Source: Tillus elongatus (taxonomy: Eukaryota > Arthropoda > Insecta > Coleoptera > Cleridae). From it: 64,000 nucleotides of DNA. The notes under the pieces were generated by a model that was not told the DNA's origin, did not search any database, and was given only the letters and a program-made list of their open reading frames with translations. Position numbers and translations under genes: made by a program. How positions within the stretch are numbered: the stretch's first letter is position 1; every line of letters starts with the position of its first letter. Shown here one piece after another: positions 36,016 through 48,988 of the stretch. The stretch covers positions 29,971,869 through 30,035,868 of the forward strand of contig OZ023267.1 in the NCBI GenBank assembly GCA_964006375.1. The letters are read 5' to 3'.

Positions 36016-36072
<57 letters not shown>
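36016..36072. repeat. (TA)n core, left of gypsy element
   Basis: TA repeat ending in ATAT immediately before the LTR; this ATAT is one copy of the gypsy target duplication. Confidence 0.95.
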
Positions 36073-36818
36073 TGTTACGTTTTCTCCGGGTTCTGGATAA
36101 GTGAGACTTTAAATTTTAACAAAACAACTTTATTTACACTCTAAATATGGATACAATAAAATTTCTAGAATGTCTCTCTCACAAAACACTTCATTTACTG
36201 GCCTTACAATTACTACTCTCAACAAAAGTCACTAATCTGGTACTACAGTCACTACTCTCTTAACACTTTACACCACTTCTTCAAGTCACTACCACATTCT
36301 CTTACTGAACTGAACTGACTCGCGCTGGCTTGCTTTCGCTTTTATATACTCGCCGTACCTTCCCCTCCTTTCTAGAGCGTTCCATTCCAGAACGTTCCAG
36401 GACCTTCTTTTACTAGAAGGTTCTGTGAATACAGATCGGTCCCGTGTGTATACAGGGGGATGTATATACAGGATGATCCAAATGTGGTCACCACTCCTAT
36501 GTTACACAAGAGGTGTTTCTCGAACTATAAGATCTCTTTGCGTATACAGGCTGTAAGGGTTCTCTGCGTATACAGGGTGTATGTACAGGGTGTTCGGAAT
36601 GTGCAGACCTCAGTTATCCTTTCCGACGGGGTACAAGTTGGTAACTTCGTTATTTCTGGTCCTAGAGGGTTGAGACTTCGCCTGAGGGGGGTCACCCCAG
36701 GCACCCCCAGGGGGTGGGGAGGCGGTGTTGCCAGATTGTGCAAAAATTCCCAGATGTTGGGGGAAGTTCTGGAGATGTGGCAACACCGCACCTACATCTG
36801 TTAAGAAGCTTTGTAACA
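36073..36818 (-). repeat. 3' LTR of gypsy element
   Basis: TGTTACG...GTAACA with short inverted TGTTAC/GTAACA ends. Contains a TATA box (36340-36349) and repeated gtatacagg-tgt motifs (36540-36590). The element is on the minus strand, so this is its 3' LTR. Confidence 0.95.
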
Positions 36819-36833
36819 CTGCCCCCCTCCTTA
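36819..36833 (-). other. Polypurine tract
   Basis: Minus strand AAGGAGGGGGGCAG directly adjoining the 3' LTR, the expected plus-strand DNA priming site. Confidence 0.8.
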
Positions 36834-38558
36834 AGACTGTTCGTCCCGAACAGTATTTGCCGGCCGCCAACTTGGGGGTTCGTTGCCCCGATAGGGACTC
36901 AACCTCTCTATGTGAACAACTTTGGGTTTAGTTCTTGGAGACAGCTGGATTCTGTAGACTAGGTCGTTAATTTTCTTAGTCACCAAGTATGGCCCTTCCC
37001 ATGGTTTCTGAAGTTTGGGACTGAGGCCCTTTCTCCTTGTTGGTTGGTACAGCCACACTGCATCACCTTCCTTGAATGTATGGGGTGTTGCTCTGCGATC
37101 CAGGCGCATCTTCATCCGGTCACTGCTTAAGAGGAGCCTATCTCTGACACATCTGTGTATAGTGCGCAGTTTTCCTTCTAGGTCGGCGACATACTCAGGT
37201 AACGTAGCTAGGTCCGCTATGTCCTCGTTCGGTGGTGGTCTCGTCATGTCGATTGGTAACCGCATCTCTCTGCCGGTCAACATCATGGATGGAGTGTAGC
37301 CGGTAGATTCATGCCGAGAGCTTCTGTAAGCTAGGAGGAACAGAGGTATCAGCTTGTCCCAGGTTCTCTGATTCTCGTCGACAAACATAGCAAGATACTG
37401 ATTGATGGTCCTGTTATGCCGTTCTACCATGCCGTCTGATTGAGGGTGGAGTGGCGTTGTTCTCGTTTTCTTTATGCCTAGCAAGTCCATTAGGCTCTTC
37501 CAGACCTCTGATTTGAAATTCCGGCCCTGGTCGGTGTGAATCTCCAAGGGTACGCCATGCCGTGATATGACATTTTCCATCAGGGCTTCTGCTACGGTCG
37601 TTGCCTCTTGGTTGGGGATCGGCGCAACTTCAGGCCATTTCGAGAAGTAATCCATCGCCACCATTATGTATCTGTTCCCAGACTCCGTGATGGGAAAAGG
37701 TCCTGCGATGTCTACGGCAACTCTCTCCCACGGTGTACCTGAGATGTACTGCATCATTTTTCCTCTGGTTCGGGTCTTTGGTCCTTTCTTTGAAGCACAT
37801 TGGTCACATCTTTTGCACCATTCTTCCACGCTCCTTCGGCAGTTTATCCAATAGAAGCGGTCTCTCACTCTGGCAAGAGTCCTGTTGACCCCAAAGTGGC
37901 CTCCACCTCTACTATTGTGTAACTCTTGAAGAACACTGCTTATGCACTCACTTGGCACAACGGTCTGGTATATACAGTCTCTACCATCTGCAGTTTCCCA
38001 TTTTCGAGTGATCATGTCATTCTTTAGACACAATGAGTCCCATTGTAGCCAGTAGCTTTTAACCTCCGCCCCAAACCGGGACACATCGTGCCACTCAGGT
38101 CTTTTCCCCTTTTGTAGCCATTCTCTAATATTTTTCAAGTCTGGATCTGTCTTCTGTGCGTCTCTGATGTATTCAAGATTTACGTCTAGATCGGTGTTAT
38201 TCTCCTGTCCTGCCACCAGTTGTTTGATCTGATGAGTTACTTTGTCGATCTCTTTGTTCTCTTGTCGCTCGCAAAATTTACATTCATGCACTGAACATGG
38301 TCTTCTTGACAGGCTGTCTGCATTGGCGTGACTTCTTTCTTTTCGATGTTCAATCCGGAAGTCGTAGCTCTGCAGTTTCTCTATCCATCGGGCTATCTGT
38401 CCTTCGGGATTTCTAAAGTTCAGAAGCCATTGCAGAGCAGAGTGATCCGACCTCACGCGGAATGTTCTTCCATACAGGAAGCTGTGGAAATGTTCGATGG
38501 ATCTTACAACTGCCAGCAGTTCTTTCCGGGTTACACAGTAATTCCTTTCTGCTTTTTT
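36831..38558 (-). pseudogene. pol: gypsy pol, distal part: RNase H end and integrase
   Basis: Continues pol after the homopolymer slip. It begins with the RNase H end (SDHSALQWLL, HANADSLSRRPC), then the integrase zinc-binding region (HNSRGGGHFGV ... CKRCDQC) and the catalytic core with Asp in AVDIAGPF, Asp in HTDQGRNF and Glu in GMVERHNR, and finally a C-terminal KPWEGPYLV block. All three integrase catalytic residues are present and the frame is open to its natural stop near 36831, 12 bases before the LTR. Separated from the proximal part only by the extra base at 38553-38559. Confidence 0.92.
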
Positions 38559-40476
38559 TGCTGAAGTAGCCTATCACAACTTCTTCTCCGGCTTGGAGCT
38601 GCGAGAGTACTGCCCCAATGCCATACTGGGAAGCATCGGTGTCCAGTATGAACAGTCCTTCGTCCTGAGGATAAGCCAGTATAGGAGCAGTGAGAAGACG
38701 ATGTTTGAGTTCTCTAAAAGACTCTTGGCAATCTGGTGACCAGATGAACTCGGCCTTATTTTCAGTCAGGCTATGCAGAGGTTTCGCAATGCTGCTGAAG
38801 TACTTCACAAAGCGTCGGTAGTAGCTGCAAAGTCCCAGAAAACTTCTGACCTCATGTTTGTTCTTCGGCACAGGCCAGTCTCTTACTGCCTTTATTTTCT
38901 CTGGATCAGTTTCTATCCCTTTTTCAGAAACGACATGTCCGAGGAAACTCACTTTCTTCTGGAAGAGGACGCATTTCTTGGGATTGAGTTGCAGATTGGC
39001 CCCTCTCAGCCTGGAGAAAACTTGCTTCAGATTCGCCAGGTGTTCATCGAAAGTCCTTCCAATCACCATGACATCGTCGAGATACACCAGGCATGTTTCC
39101 CATGTCAGTCCTCTCAGCACTAACTCCATTAGTCGCTCGAAGGTGGCAGGAGCATTACATAAGCCGAATGGCATGACCTTGAATTGGAACAACCCATTCC
39201 CGGTTGAAAAAGCAGTCTTCTCCTTATCGTCTTTATGGAGTTCTACTTGCCAGTAGCCACTTTTCAGGTCTAATGTAGAGAACCACTTTGATCCGGCCAA
39301 AGTGTTCAAAGTGTCATCGATTCGGGGCAGGGGATAACTGTCTTTTTTGGTGACATCATTCAGCTTTCTATAGTCCACGCAAAATCTCATAGTGCCGTCT
39401 TTCTTGGTGACCAAAACTACTGGGGACGACCAAGGACTATTAGACTCCTCGATCACACCATCTTCCAGCATTTCGTTAACCATCGCCTTGATTTCTGATT
39501 GCTTGGCAAAAGGCAGTCTTCTCGGCGGCTGTCTAATTGGTCTTGCGTCGCCAGTATTAATTCTGTGCTGCACTAGACTCGTACGACCGGTGATTTTATC
39601 TTGAGCGAAAATATCGGCCTCCTCCAATATGAACTTCAGTGCCATTTCCATCTCCGTGTTGTTCAATTGGCCCCATGAATTCTTGAACCGCTCTACTATT
39701 TCTACTGGCAGTCTTCTGTCTAATGCAGTGTGTGTCACGTTTCTTGACAACGTCACTCGGTCAATGGGCTCGCAAGTGGCGATAACCTCACCTTTCTTCA
39801 ATGTGACCCTGTTAGTTTGCACGTTAGCCACTCTTATGGGTATTGTCCTCTTCGGATCTACTAAGCATCGTGCGACGAGGGCACCATCATGCCTATCTTT
39901 TAGGGGCTCCGCTAAGAGAGCAGACATACCATCAAGTTTCTTCTCTAGCCTGGCTCTGACAATCTTCTCACTGTTACCAGGAATCCGTGTACCTTCGTCG
40001 ACAATAAGTCTCACCCTGGGATTAGCTTCGCCTGCTGGTGGAGATAAATACAACTCTTCGTTGCCGATTCTCAAGATCTTATTCTGGAAGTCTACTGAAA
40101 GGACATCGAACTCTTCCATTAAATCCAAGCCCAGAATAAATTCGTCGACGATTTCTGCGACGACAGCCTTTACCTGCAGCTCAGTACTGCCCAGCCTAAT
40201 GTAAACAGTGGCCTCTCCATGCACGGGTATTCTATCTCCTTTTGCCGTCTCCAACACAGGCTGTTTGTTGGTAGTGAGTGCTGACTTGTTTGGCAACATG
40301 TCTGGACGTACAACGGATCTAGTGGCACCAGTATCGATGGTGAAACTGCATTGTCTTCCGTCTATGCTGCCAGGTATAACAAGGCTCTCGTGGTAGCGTC
40401 GGATAGTGGAGACCTTTACTTTGGGGCCTTGGGACTCGCACGCCAGCTGCCGCCCCCTTACACTGGCGTCAGGTCG
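38413..40476 (-). pseudogene. pol: gypsy pol, proximal part: protease, reverse transcriptase, RNase H start
   Basis: Reads from the gag overlap in the -1 frame. The aspartic protease active site DTGATRS (about 40315-40335) lies upstream of the first Met, so pol is expressed as a fusion through frameshifting. RT follows with FCVDYRKLN, FSTLDLKSGYWQ, LPFG-type MPFGLCNAPATF and the catalytic YLDDVMV; the RNase H start is FILDTDASQYG. The frame fails at a 7-base A-run (38553-38559) where one base too many shifts it, ending at 38413. This may be a true mutation or a sequencing error. Confidence 0.93.
38553..38559 (-). other. Homopolymer frameshift in pol
   Basis: Seven A residues on the coding strand. 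The RNase H homology leaves one frame and resumes in the next across this run, implying one inserted base. Confidence 0.85.
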
Positions 40477-41816
40477 TTTCCCTGACGCCGCTCACTGTTG
40501 GTGTATTCTTGTCTTCTGCGAGCCACCTGTTGGGTTTGTGAGCACTGCCTACTTATGTGCCCTTTCCTACCACACTTGTAGCATTCTATGTGCGACCAAT
40601 CTGATTTCGTCTTACATGCTCCAACCGTTGCAGTGAGCTTGCTTATGGCTTCCTTCATCAACTTCATTTCTTGCCTTAGTTCCTCTGTCGCGTCTGCATG
40701 GTCCTCTATCTCCTTCACTTCGCGCAGCCTGTTGCGGCGAGGTTGAGATGCATTCTTGGCTGCTTCAAATTCCAAACCATAAATGACACAGTCTGTAAGT
40801 GTTTTTAACCTTCCGAGCCTTAAAGCTTGTTGCATTTCATTGTCAAGTACCCCATCGATGAAGGTCTGGACGGTAATCTGGTTGACAAATTCTTCTGGGG
40901 CTTGGGGATATGCCAGTCGCACAAGCTTCTCCACTTCGGCACTAAATTCTTGCAGCGTCTCATTTGGCTTCTGCACCCTTGACTTTAGTTGTGTCTGGTA
41001 GACCTGGCTCATGTACTTGTTACCATATCTCAAATCTAGGGCCTGTATCACTGTTAAGTAGTTTTGCTGTTTCGACTCCGGGATGTTCTGGAGGATTTCT
41101 AGGGCTTTACCTCGAAGCGAGAGAATTAGAGCAGTTGCTGCCTGTTGTTCGCTCCACCCATTGCTGAGAGCTGCCGCTTCAAACTGCCTCCTGTACATGG
41201 GCCACGATGTTTCTCCGTCAAAAGTCGGCGGCTTCAAGGTTCCATGAGGCTGTTGCACAATTGGCATATCTTCTTCCGGACGATTTTGAACTGGGGACAT
41301 TCCAGTAACTCTTCTTGGTTGAGTTCTATCAGTTTGGCCCATCACCTGTTCTGTCAGTTCTCTATGTCTGACTTCTGTGCCTTTCATCATCACCTTCATT
41401 TGTTCTTTCAACCCTTCAACTTCTTCCCATCGTTTGTTCCAATCCTCTGTTGCATTTTCCACTTTACTGTTCACCTTTTCTACTTTCTTGTCCACACTTT
41501 CTATTTGTTCGTTGATCTGTTCAATTTCTTCTTTTACATCAACTCTCATATTGTGGAACATACTTCGGAGGTCTTCTTTGTCTTCTTCGCGTTGCTTCTT
41601 GAGTTCTTCTTTATCTTCAAGACGCCTCTGTTCCTCCTCTTGTCGTCTTCTCTTGTCTTCTTCGCGTTGCTTTTTGAGGTCTTCTTTATCTTCAAGACGT
41701 CTCTGTTCTTCGTCTTGTCGTCTTCTCTCGTCTTCTTCGCGTTGTCTCTTCAGTAAATCCATTAACTCTTTGATTTCAGCCTTCTCGTCGTAGTCAGTCG
41801 ATCTGGTGTTTACCAT
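40458..41816 (-). CDS. gag: gypsy gag
   Basis: 452 codons from ATG at 41816. The N-terminal 150 residues are a highly charged coiled coil built from two and a half imperfect repeats of about 26 residues (LKKQREEDKRRRQEEEQRRL-type). The middle has capsid-like blocks (WPMYRRQFEAAA, RGKALEIL, LRYGNKY). The C-terminus carries one CCHC knuckle (CYKCGRKGHISRQC) for genomic RNA binding. The protein assembles the cytoplasmic particle in which reverse transcription occurs. The stop at 40458-40460 lies 18 bases downstream of a GGGAAAC slippery site in the gag frame. Intact. Confidence 0.93.
   Translation of the reverse strand: MVNTRSTDYDEKAEIKELMDLLKRQREEDERRRQDEEQRRLEDKEDLKKQREEDKRRRQEEEQRRLEDKEELKKQREEDKEDLRSMFHNMRVDVKEEIEQINEQIESVDKKVEKVNSKVENATEDWNKRWEEVEGLKEQMKVMMKGTEVRHRELTEQVMGQTDRTQPRRVTGMSPVQNRPEEDMPIVQQPHGTLKPPTFDGETSWPMYRRQFEAAALSNGWSEQQAATALILSLRGKALEILQNIPESKQQNYLTVIQALDLRYGNKYMSQVYQTQLKSRVQKPNETLQEFSAEVEKLVRLAYPQAPEEFVNQITVQTFIDGVLDNEMQQALRLGRLKTLTDCVIYGLEFEAAKNASQPRRNRLREVKEIEDHADATEELRQEMKLMKEAISKLTATVGACKTKSDWSHIECYKCGRKGHISRQCSQTQQVARRRQEYTNSERRQGNDLTPV
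40468..40492 (-). promoter_or_regulatory. Candidate -1 ribosomal frameshift site (gag-pol)
   Basis: GGGAAAC (40482-40476) is phased as G GGA AAC in the gag frame, the canonical X XXY YYZ arrangement, and pol lies in the -1 frame. It overlaps a perfect 8-bp inverted repeat, GGCGTCAG ... CTGACGCC, whose loop holds most of the heptamer. Slippage here would give the gag-pol fusion. Confidence 0.65.
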
Positions 41817-41851
41817 TTACAGCTAGCTTACTTCACTTCTTCACTCACTTA

Positions 41852-41870
41852 TCCCACACTTCTGACACCA
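41852..41870 (-). other. Primer-binding site
   Basis: TGGTGTCAGAAGTGTGGGA begins three bases after the 5' LTR on the coding strand. It is complementary to a tRNA 3' end of the form ...CTTCTGACACCA; tRNA-Leu is my best match from memory of insect elements. Confidence 0.75.
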
Positions 41871-41873
41871 AAT

Positions 41874-42615
41874 TGTTACGTTTTCTCCGGGTTCTGGATA
41901 AGTGAGACTTTAAATTTTAACAAAACAACTTTATTTACACTCTAAATATGGATACAATAAAATTTCTAGAATGTCTCTCTCACAAAACACTTCATTTACT
42001 GGCCTTACAATTACTACTCTCAACAAAAGTCACTAATCTGGTACTACAGTCACTACTCTCTTAACACTTTACACTGCTTCTTCAAGTCACTACCACATTC
42101 TCTTACTGAACTGAACTGACTCGGGCTGGCTTGCTTTCGCTTTTATATACTCGCCGTACCTTCCCCTCCTTTCTAGAGCGTTCCATTCCAGAACGTTCCA
42201 GGACCTTCTTTTACTAGAAGGTTCTGTGAATACAGATCGGTCCCGTGTGTATACAGGGGGATGTATATACAGGATGATCCAAATGTGGTCACCACTCCTA
42301 TGTTACACAAGAGGTGTTTCTCGAACTATAAGATCTCTTTGCGTATACAGGCTGTAAGGGTTCTCTGCGTATACAGAATGTATGTACAGGGTGTTCGGAA
42401 TGTGCAGACCTCAGTTATCCTTTCCGACGGGGTACAAGTTGGTAACTTCGTTATTTCTGGTCCTAGAGGGTTGAGACTTCGCCTGAGGGGGGTCACCCCA
42501 GGCACCCCCAGGGGGTGGGGAGGCGGTGTTGCCAGATTGTGCAAAAATTCCCAGATGTTGGGGGAAGTTCTGGAGATGTGGCAACACCGCACCTACATCT
42601 GTTAAGAAGCTTTGT

Positions 42616-42619
<4 letters not shown>
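41874..42619 (-). repeat. 5' LTR of gypsy element
   Basis: Same 746-bp length as the 3' LTR, with differences only at about 42073-42074, 42123 and 42376-42377. TATA box GTATATAAAA on the minus strand at 42150-42141. Followed by the second ATAT target copy. Confidence 0.95.
42141..42150 (-). promoter_or_regulatory. LTR core promoter TATA box
   Basis: GTATATAAAA in the context ggcgagtatataaaagcg, conserved at 36340-36349 and in the solo LTR at 53025-53034. A TCAGTTCAGT initiator-like sequence lies about 30 bases downstream. Confidence 0.75.

Positions 42620-42692
<73 letters not shown>
42620..42692. repeat. (TA)n core, right of gypsy element
   Basis: Continuation of the tract at 36016-36072; starts with the second ATAT target copy. 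Confidence 0.97.
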
Positions 42693-42695
<3 letters not shown>

Positions 42696-43450
42696 CACAC
42701 CGATAACTCAAAAAATAATGGGCCGATTTTGATAAAATTTGGCATGTGCCTTTCTTTTGTTAATAGCTTGGATAAGTTCGTTAGTCAGGAAAATCGGACG
42801 AGGTTTTCCGGGAAAATTTTGAGTTTTCATTCGAAAAAAATTCATATTTCAAAAAGTAATAAGCCGATTTTAATAAAATTTGGCACATACCTTCCTTTTG
42901 TAAATGGCTTTGACATGTTTGTTAGTCAGGAAAATCTGACAAGGTTTTCCGGGAAAATTTTGAGTTTTCATTCGAAAAAAATTCATATCTCAAAAAGTAA
43001 TATGCCCATTTTAATAAAGTTTGGCACATACCTTCCTTTTGTAAATGGCTTTGATATGTTTGTTAGTCAGGAAAATCGGACGAGGTTTTCCGGGAAAATT
43101 TTGACTTTTCATTTGAAAAAAATTCATATCTCAAAAAGTAATAAGCCGATTTTAATAAAATTTGGCATGTACCTTCCTTTTGTAAATGGCTTTGACAAGT
43201 TCGTTATTTAGAAAAATTGGACGAGGTTTTCCGGGAAAATTTTGAGTTTTCATTTGAAAAAATTTTTTATCTTAAAAAATTAAAATCTATGATAACCAAA
43301 TTTGGTAGGTAGGTTTACGATATAAAAAGTAAACTATACACCAAAATTTAGATTTCTATGTTACAAGAAAAAAAAGTTATAATAAAATATTTTGTGCCAG
43401 ATCATTTCTATGAAAATTCACTACCATAACGCACTTGCTGCATCCAGGCT
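42693..43450 (+). repeat. Family T R module with four tandem subunits
   Basis: Completes the copy begun at 35884. A block of about 140 bp (ccgattttRataaaatttgg, accttccttttgtaaatggc, ggaaaatcggacgaggtttt, ttcatatctcaaaaagtaat) repeats at about 42713, 42857, 42998 and 43138. The ending ccataacgcacttgctgcat follows. Other T copies have one or two subunits. Confidence 0.9.
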
Positions 43451-43617
43451 TTTTTATTTTTTGAGATGAAAATTTTTTTCGAAGGAAAACTAAAAATTTT
43501 CCCGGAAAACTTTGTCAGAATTTCTTGACTAACGAACTTATCCAAGCCACTTACAAAAGGAAGGTACATGCCAAATTTTATCAAAATCGGCCGATTATTT
43601 TTTGAGTTATCGGTGTG

Positions 43618-43711
<94 letters not shown>

Positions 43712-43838
43712 TGAAACTGACCCCGGGTATGGGTTCTAGGGGTCCTAGTTCGCGCTCATTTGCAAAAATTCTTTCAAAATCAAAAGTCGGGATCTCCCCA
43801 TTAGTGAATTTTTTCTACGAAAATTCACTAAAAACCAA
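43451..43838 (-). repeat. Family T copy, minus orientation, with (TA)n core 43625-43707
   Basis: R(-) at 43451-43624, about 41 TA units, then L(-) at 43708-43838 ending ttctacgaaaattcactaaa. It is joined tail to tail with the preceding plus-oriented copy. Confidence 0.9.
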
Positions 43839-44867
43839 AACAAATTCGCCAAATAGATTTTAACTTCCGTCGGCAGACAATTATTTCCTGATATGTGTGA
43901 ATTTTTTACTGTCTTGAGTGATTTGTACCAAATGAAGTCTATTTCAAATCAATTTTTGCAAACATTTTAATCAAACAAAAGACAGTAACAGCTGAAACAT
44001 TAATCTAAGACCTTGCTAAATACATTTCTAGCATATTTACCACTCATAGACCGCATCAGTTACAGAATCTTTGTTTAGATATCATCAATTTTCAACGTTT
44101 TATGTCGTTATTTCGACATCTTCAGAAAAAGTTAAGTAAGTTTAAATTATCGTCAAAATGACATTTAAAAAATTTGGTGTTTAAAATAAACTAAAACTAT
44201 TGCCAAAGTATCAGAAAAAGGGGTCCATTTGAAATGATTTTCTTCAAATATTTTAGGAAAATAAAGGACAATGACGGTTGAGCTGAAACTTAAGGTTTTG
44301 TAAAACATATTTCTTGCGACATTTTCTCTACATACACCGTATTTGTTTCAGGTTCTTTGTCTAAATTTTGCAAAATTTTGACGCTTTAAATCGCGACTTT
44401 GACAATTGTTATGTTGAGTTATATTGAATTTTTAGCCAGCCTGTATTATGTAAAAATCCCATTTGGACAAAACACCGTCTGCTTAGGAAAAAACTAAAAT
44501 AAATCAGCTTTCAAACCACCCAAGGCTAATCAAAATACTTTAACGCGTCTTCAAAATACAGTGCTTTTAAATATCGCTATCAAGATTATCACAATTTCTT
44601 TGTTTCGCCCAGTATAAAATGCCAAAAGGTCTTAATAAAAAAACTGGCGAAAACGTCTAGAAATATTGATATTAGCTTACTTATTATTCGCAATGAGAGA
44701 CAATAATTTTTTTTAACAAAATGACAGAAAACGAAACTTTTGCAACCTTTACACGGTTTTATTTTACACCCGGTATAAAATAAATTTTTTAACTTTTCCA
44801 AAAAATTGTCCTTTTCTGGATAATCTAGACGAAGTGGGCTTTTGCACAGTGCAAACCACATAAAAAA
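43839..44867 (-). repeat. Spacer X of family T array (long copy)
   Basis: From about 44180 matches 35090-35716 nearly collinearly. The first 340 bp (43839-44180) carry an additional partial copy of the gtttcagctgttact / caaacattttaatc phrase. Non-coding. Confidence 0.8.
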
Positions 44868-45201
44868 AGGCTGGACGCAGCAAGTGCGTTATGGTAGTGA
44901 ATTTTCATAGAAATGATCTGGTACAAAATATTTTATTATAACTTTTTTTCTTGTAAGATAGAAATATAAATTTTGGTGTATAGTTTACTCTTTATATCAT
45001 AAACCTACCTACCAAATTTGGTTATCATAGATTTTTTATTTTTTGAGATAAAAATTTGTTTCGAAGGAAAACTCAAAATTTTCCCGGAAAACCTCGTCAG
45101 ATTTTCCTGACTAACGCACTTGTCCAAGCCACTTACAAAAGGAAGGCACATGCCAAATTTTATCAAAATCAGCCCATTATTTTTTGAGTTATCGGTGTGA
45201 T

Positions 45202-45297
<96 letters not shown>

Positions 45298-45432
45298 ATA
45301 TAAAAATTGAAACTGACCCTGGATATGGGTTCTAGGGGTCCTAGTTCGCGCTCATTTGCAAAATTTTTTTAAAAATTCAAAAGTCGAGATCTCACCATTA
45401 GTGAATTTTTTCTACGAAAATTCACTAAAAGT
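44868..45432 (-). repeat. Complete uninterrupted family T copy
   Basis: The best reference copy: R(-) 44868-45206 (ggctggacgcagcaagtgcg ... gttatcggtgtgatac), (TA)n 45207-45294, L(-) 45295-45432 with the hairpin end. The L and R ends share an imperfect inverted motif, AGTGAATTTTCRTAGAAA. Confidence 0.92.
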
Positions 45433-45519
45433 CAAGTTTTAAAAAAGTAACAGCTAATTGAAAATTGTGCGAAAAATAGCTTTTGCCGATCTTTTTATTG
45501 ACTACCTTACTACAGCATA

Positions 45520-45745
45520 ACATCTCCATAGTCTGGCATTATATTTGAGTAAGTTAAATGTCTGCACACTATGTCCTTTGGAGGTTACGCTAAATCGCCG
45601 TTCTCCTATTCCATGTGATGTTGCGTACGTTATAGATGCCTACCCTTCATATAAAATGAAAGAGTTCGGCAGACGTTCTTAATGGTAAGGTGAAACCGCT
45701 CTCCGCTTGTGATTGGTTACAGTCACGTAGGTAATTAAACAAGTG
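45520..45745 (+). repeat. Old SINE body
   Basis: Diverged copy of the body of the next SINE: tttgagtaagttaaatgtct, gtgatgttgcgtacgttata, ggtaaggtgaaaccgctctc. No tRNA head remains. Confidence 0.7.
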
Positions 45746-45754
45746 TTAAATATA

Positions 45755-46110
45755 TAACCTCAGTAGTTTAGTGGTAAGGACGTGTGCCTCTGAACCGAGG
45801 GGTACCGGGTTCGATTCCCAGGGTCTTCCATTTCACTTTTTCAGTACATGCTGTACAATTAGCATCAACCGAGATTGCGGCATTGTATCTGAGCAAGTTG
45901 AATGCCTGCACGTTTCGCACTTCGGAGGGGGCGTAAAGCCGTCGGTCCCGTGTCCATGCATTGTTGGGCACGTTAAAGATCCGTACCCTCCTTACAGGAA
46001 GGCAGGAGTTCGTCAAAATCTCCAGGATAGTGAGGTGAAACTGCACCCTGGCGTCGGTGATTGGCTACAGTCGCGGAAATAGAAGGACGTTAAAGAAAAA
46101 AAAGTGTTAA
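45755..46110 (+). repeat. tRNA-derived SINE
   Basis: The head has an A box (TAGTTTAGTGGTAAGGAC) and B box (GGGTTCGATTCC) spaced as in tRNA, giving a type-2 RNA polymerase III promoter. A conserved body follows (gagcaagttgaatgcctgca, gcgtaaagccgtcggtcccg, gggcacgttaaagatc, gaggtgaaactgcaccctgg), ending in a ttaaag-rich tail. The anticodon stem is imperfect, so this is a SINE rather than a functional tRNA gene. Confidence 0.85.
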
Positions 46111-46852
46111 AGAACACACAAAAATTGAATACTTACAGCTTTTTTCAAATGGGTTTAGAATTAACTACGATTTGCTTAACTGTCAGCACGTTTCCGAATT
46201 TCAGTATCACTATAAGTAAACAATTCACACAATTTTCTTATAGATACACACAACTTTTTCTAAAACTAACCGAACACTCTGATAAATCTATTATAGTTTG
46301 TTTTAAGAATCCGACTTAAGAAAATGTAACAAGGACTACCAATTTTTATATTAGATTAAAAAAAATTGGGAATATACATAAGTAATTTCTTTTTGAATTC
46401 GTCACACTTGTCTCTAGTACCCTATCAACTTCACTATCAACAGCTGTCTAATGATGTGGTTATTAATGTGCAGTAGGTATATCAAATACATAATTCGTGC
46501 TGTGTAATATCCCATTTAATTGTAATTAATTTACTTTGATACCTTTCGATCGTTATCGGTGCTGCTTTATAGTATTAGTTTGATCCAGATAATCAGTTTT
46601 TAAGTATGAATCAACAGGTGATAATGCACCATTTTATCAGCCTAAATTAATTGCTAGTATCGTGACTAGTCAGGATGTTCCAAATAGAAGGTGTGAGCTC
46701 AAAGGTCAATATTATTATATCACAAAAAATTCTTTACACGTTAGACGGTGATTATTTATTACAATGTTATATATAAACTTAGAATGTCATTGTTCGCGAT
46801 AACACAAAGGAAATTCCATCGAAATCTCGGAAGGCAGCAAGCTTTGCATGCT
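46111..46852. other. Spacer, nothing recognised
   Basis: About 740 bp of AT-rich unique-looking sequence; no ORF or module supported. Confidence 0.45.

Positions 46853-48902
<2,050 letters not shown>

Positions 48903-48986
<84 letters not shown>
48903..48986. repeat. (TA)n tract between mariner and truncated LINE
   Basis: About 41 TA units. The left side is a mariner terminus and the right side is the interior of a LINE RT frame. Confidence 0.98.

Positions 48987-48988
<2 letters not shown>

Larger units (their letters stand above)
36073..42619 (-). mobile_element. Ty3/gypsy LTR retrotransposon, nearly intact (6.5 kb)
   Basis: Two 746-bp LTRs (36073-36818 and 41874-42619), TG..CA ends, 4-bp ATAT target duplication inside a (TA)n tract, tRNA-type primer site, polypurine tract, gag and pol, no env. 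The LTRs differ at only about five positions that I can see, so the insertion is recent. The sole coding lesion found is one extra base in an A-run in pol. A solo LTR of the same family, opposite orientation, lies at 52570-54879. Confidence 0.95.

Noticed and set aside
36460..36870. Overlapping short ORFs on both strands within the LTRs (also at 42261-42698 and 52530-53054)
   Set aside because: They are identical in each LTR copy, overlap promoter sequence, and show no coding motif; these are regulatory DNA.
36831..38558. Separate retroviral env gene
   Set aside because: All of the sequence between RT and the 3' LTR is accounted for by RNase H and integrase; no envelope frame exists.
38328..41793. 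Plus-strand frames opposite gypsy gag and pol (up to 203 codons)
   Set aside because: Antisense to strongly conserved minus-strand domains; rich in Ser/Phe/Leu as expected from reversed Lys/Glu codons.
45770..45840. Functional tRNA gene
   Set aside because: A and B boxes are present but the anticodon stem is imperfect and a conserved SINE body follows, which recurs elsewhere.
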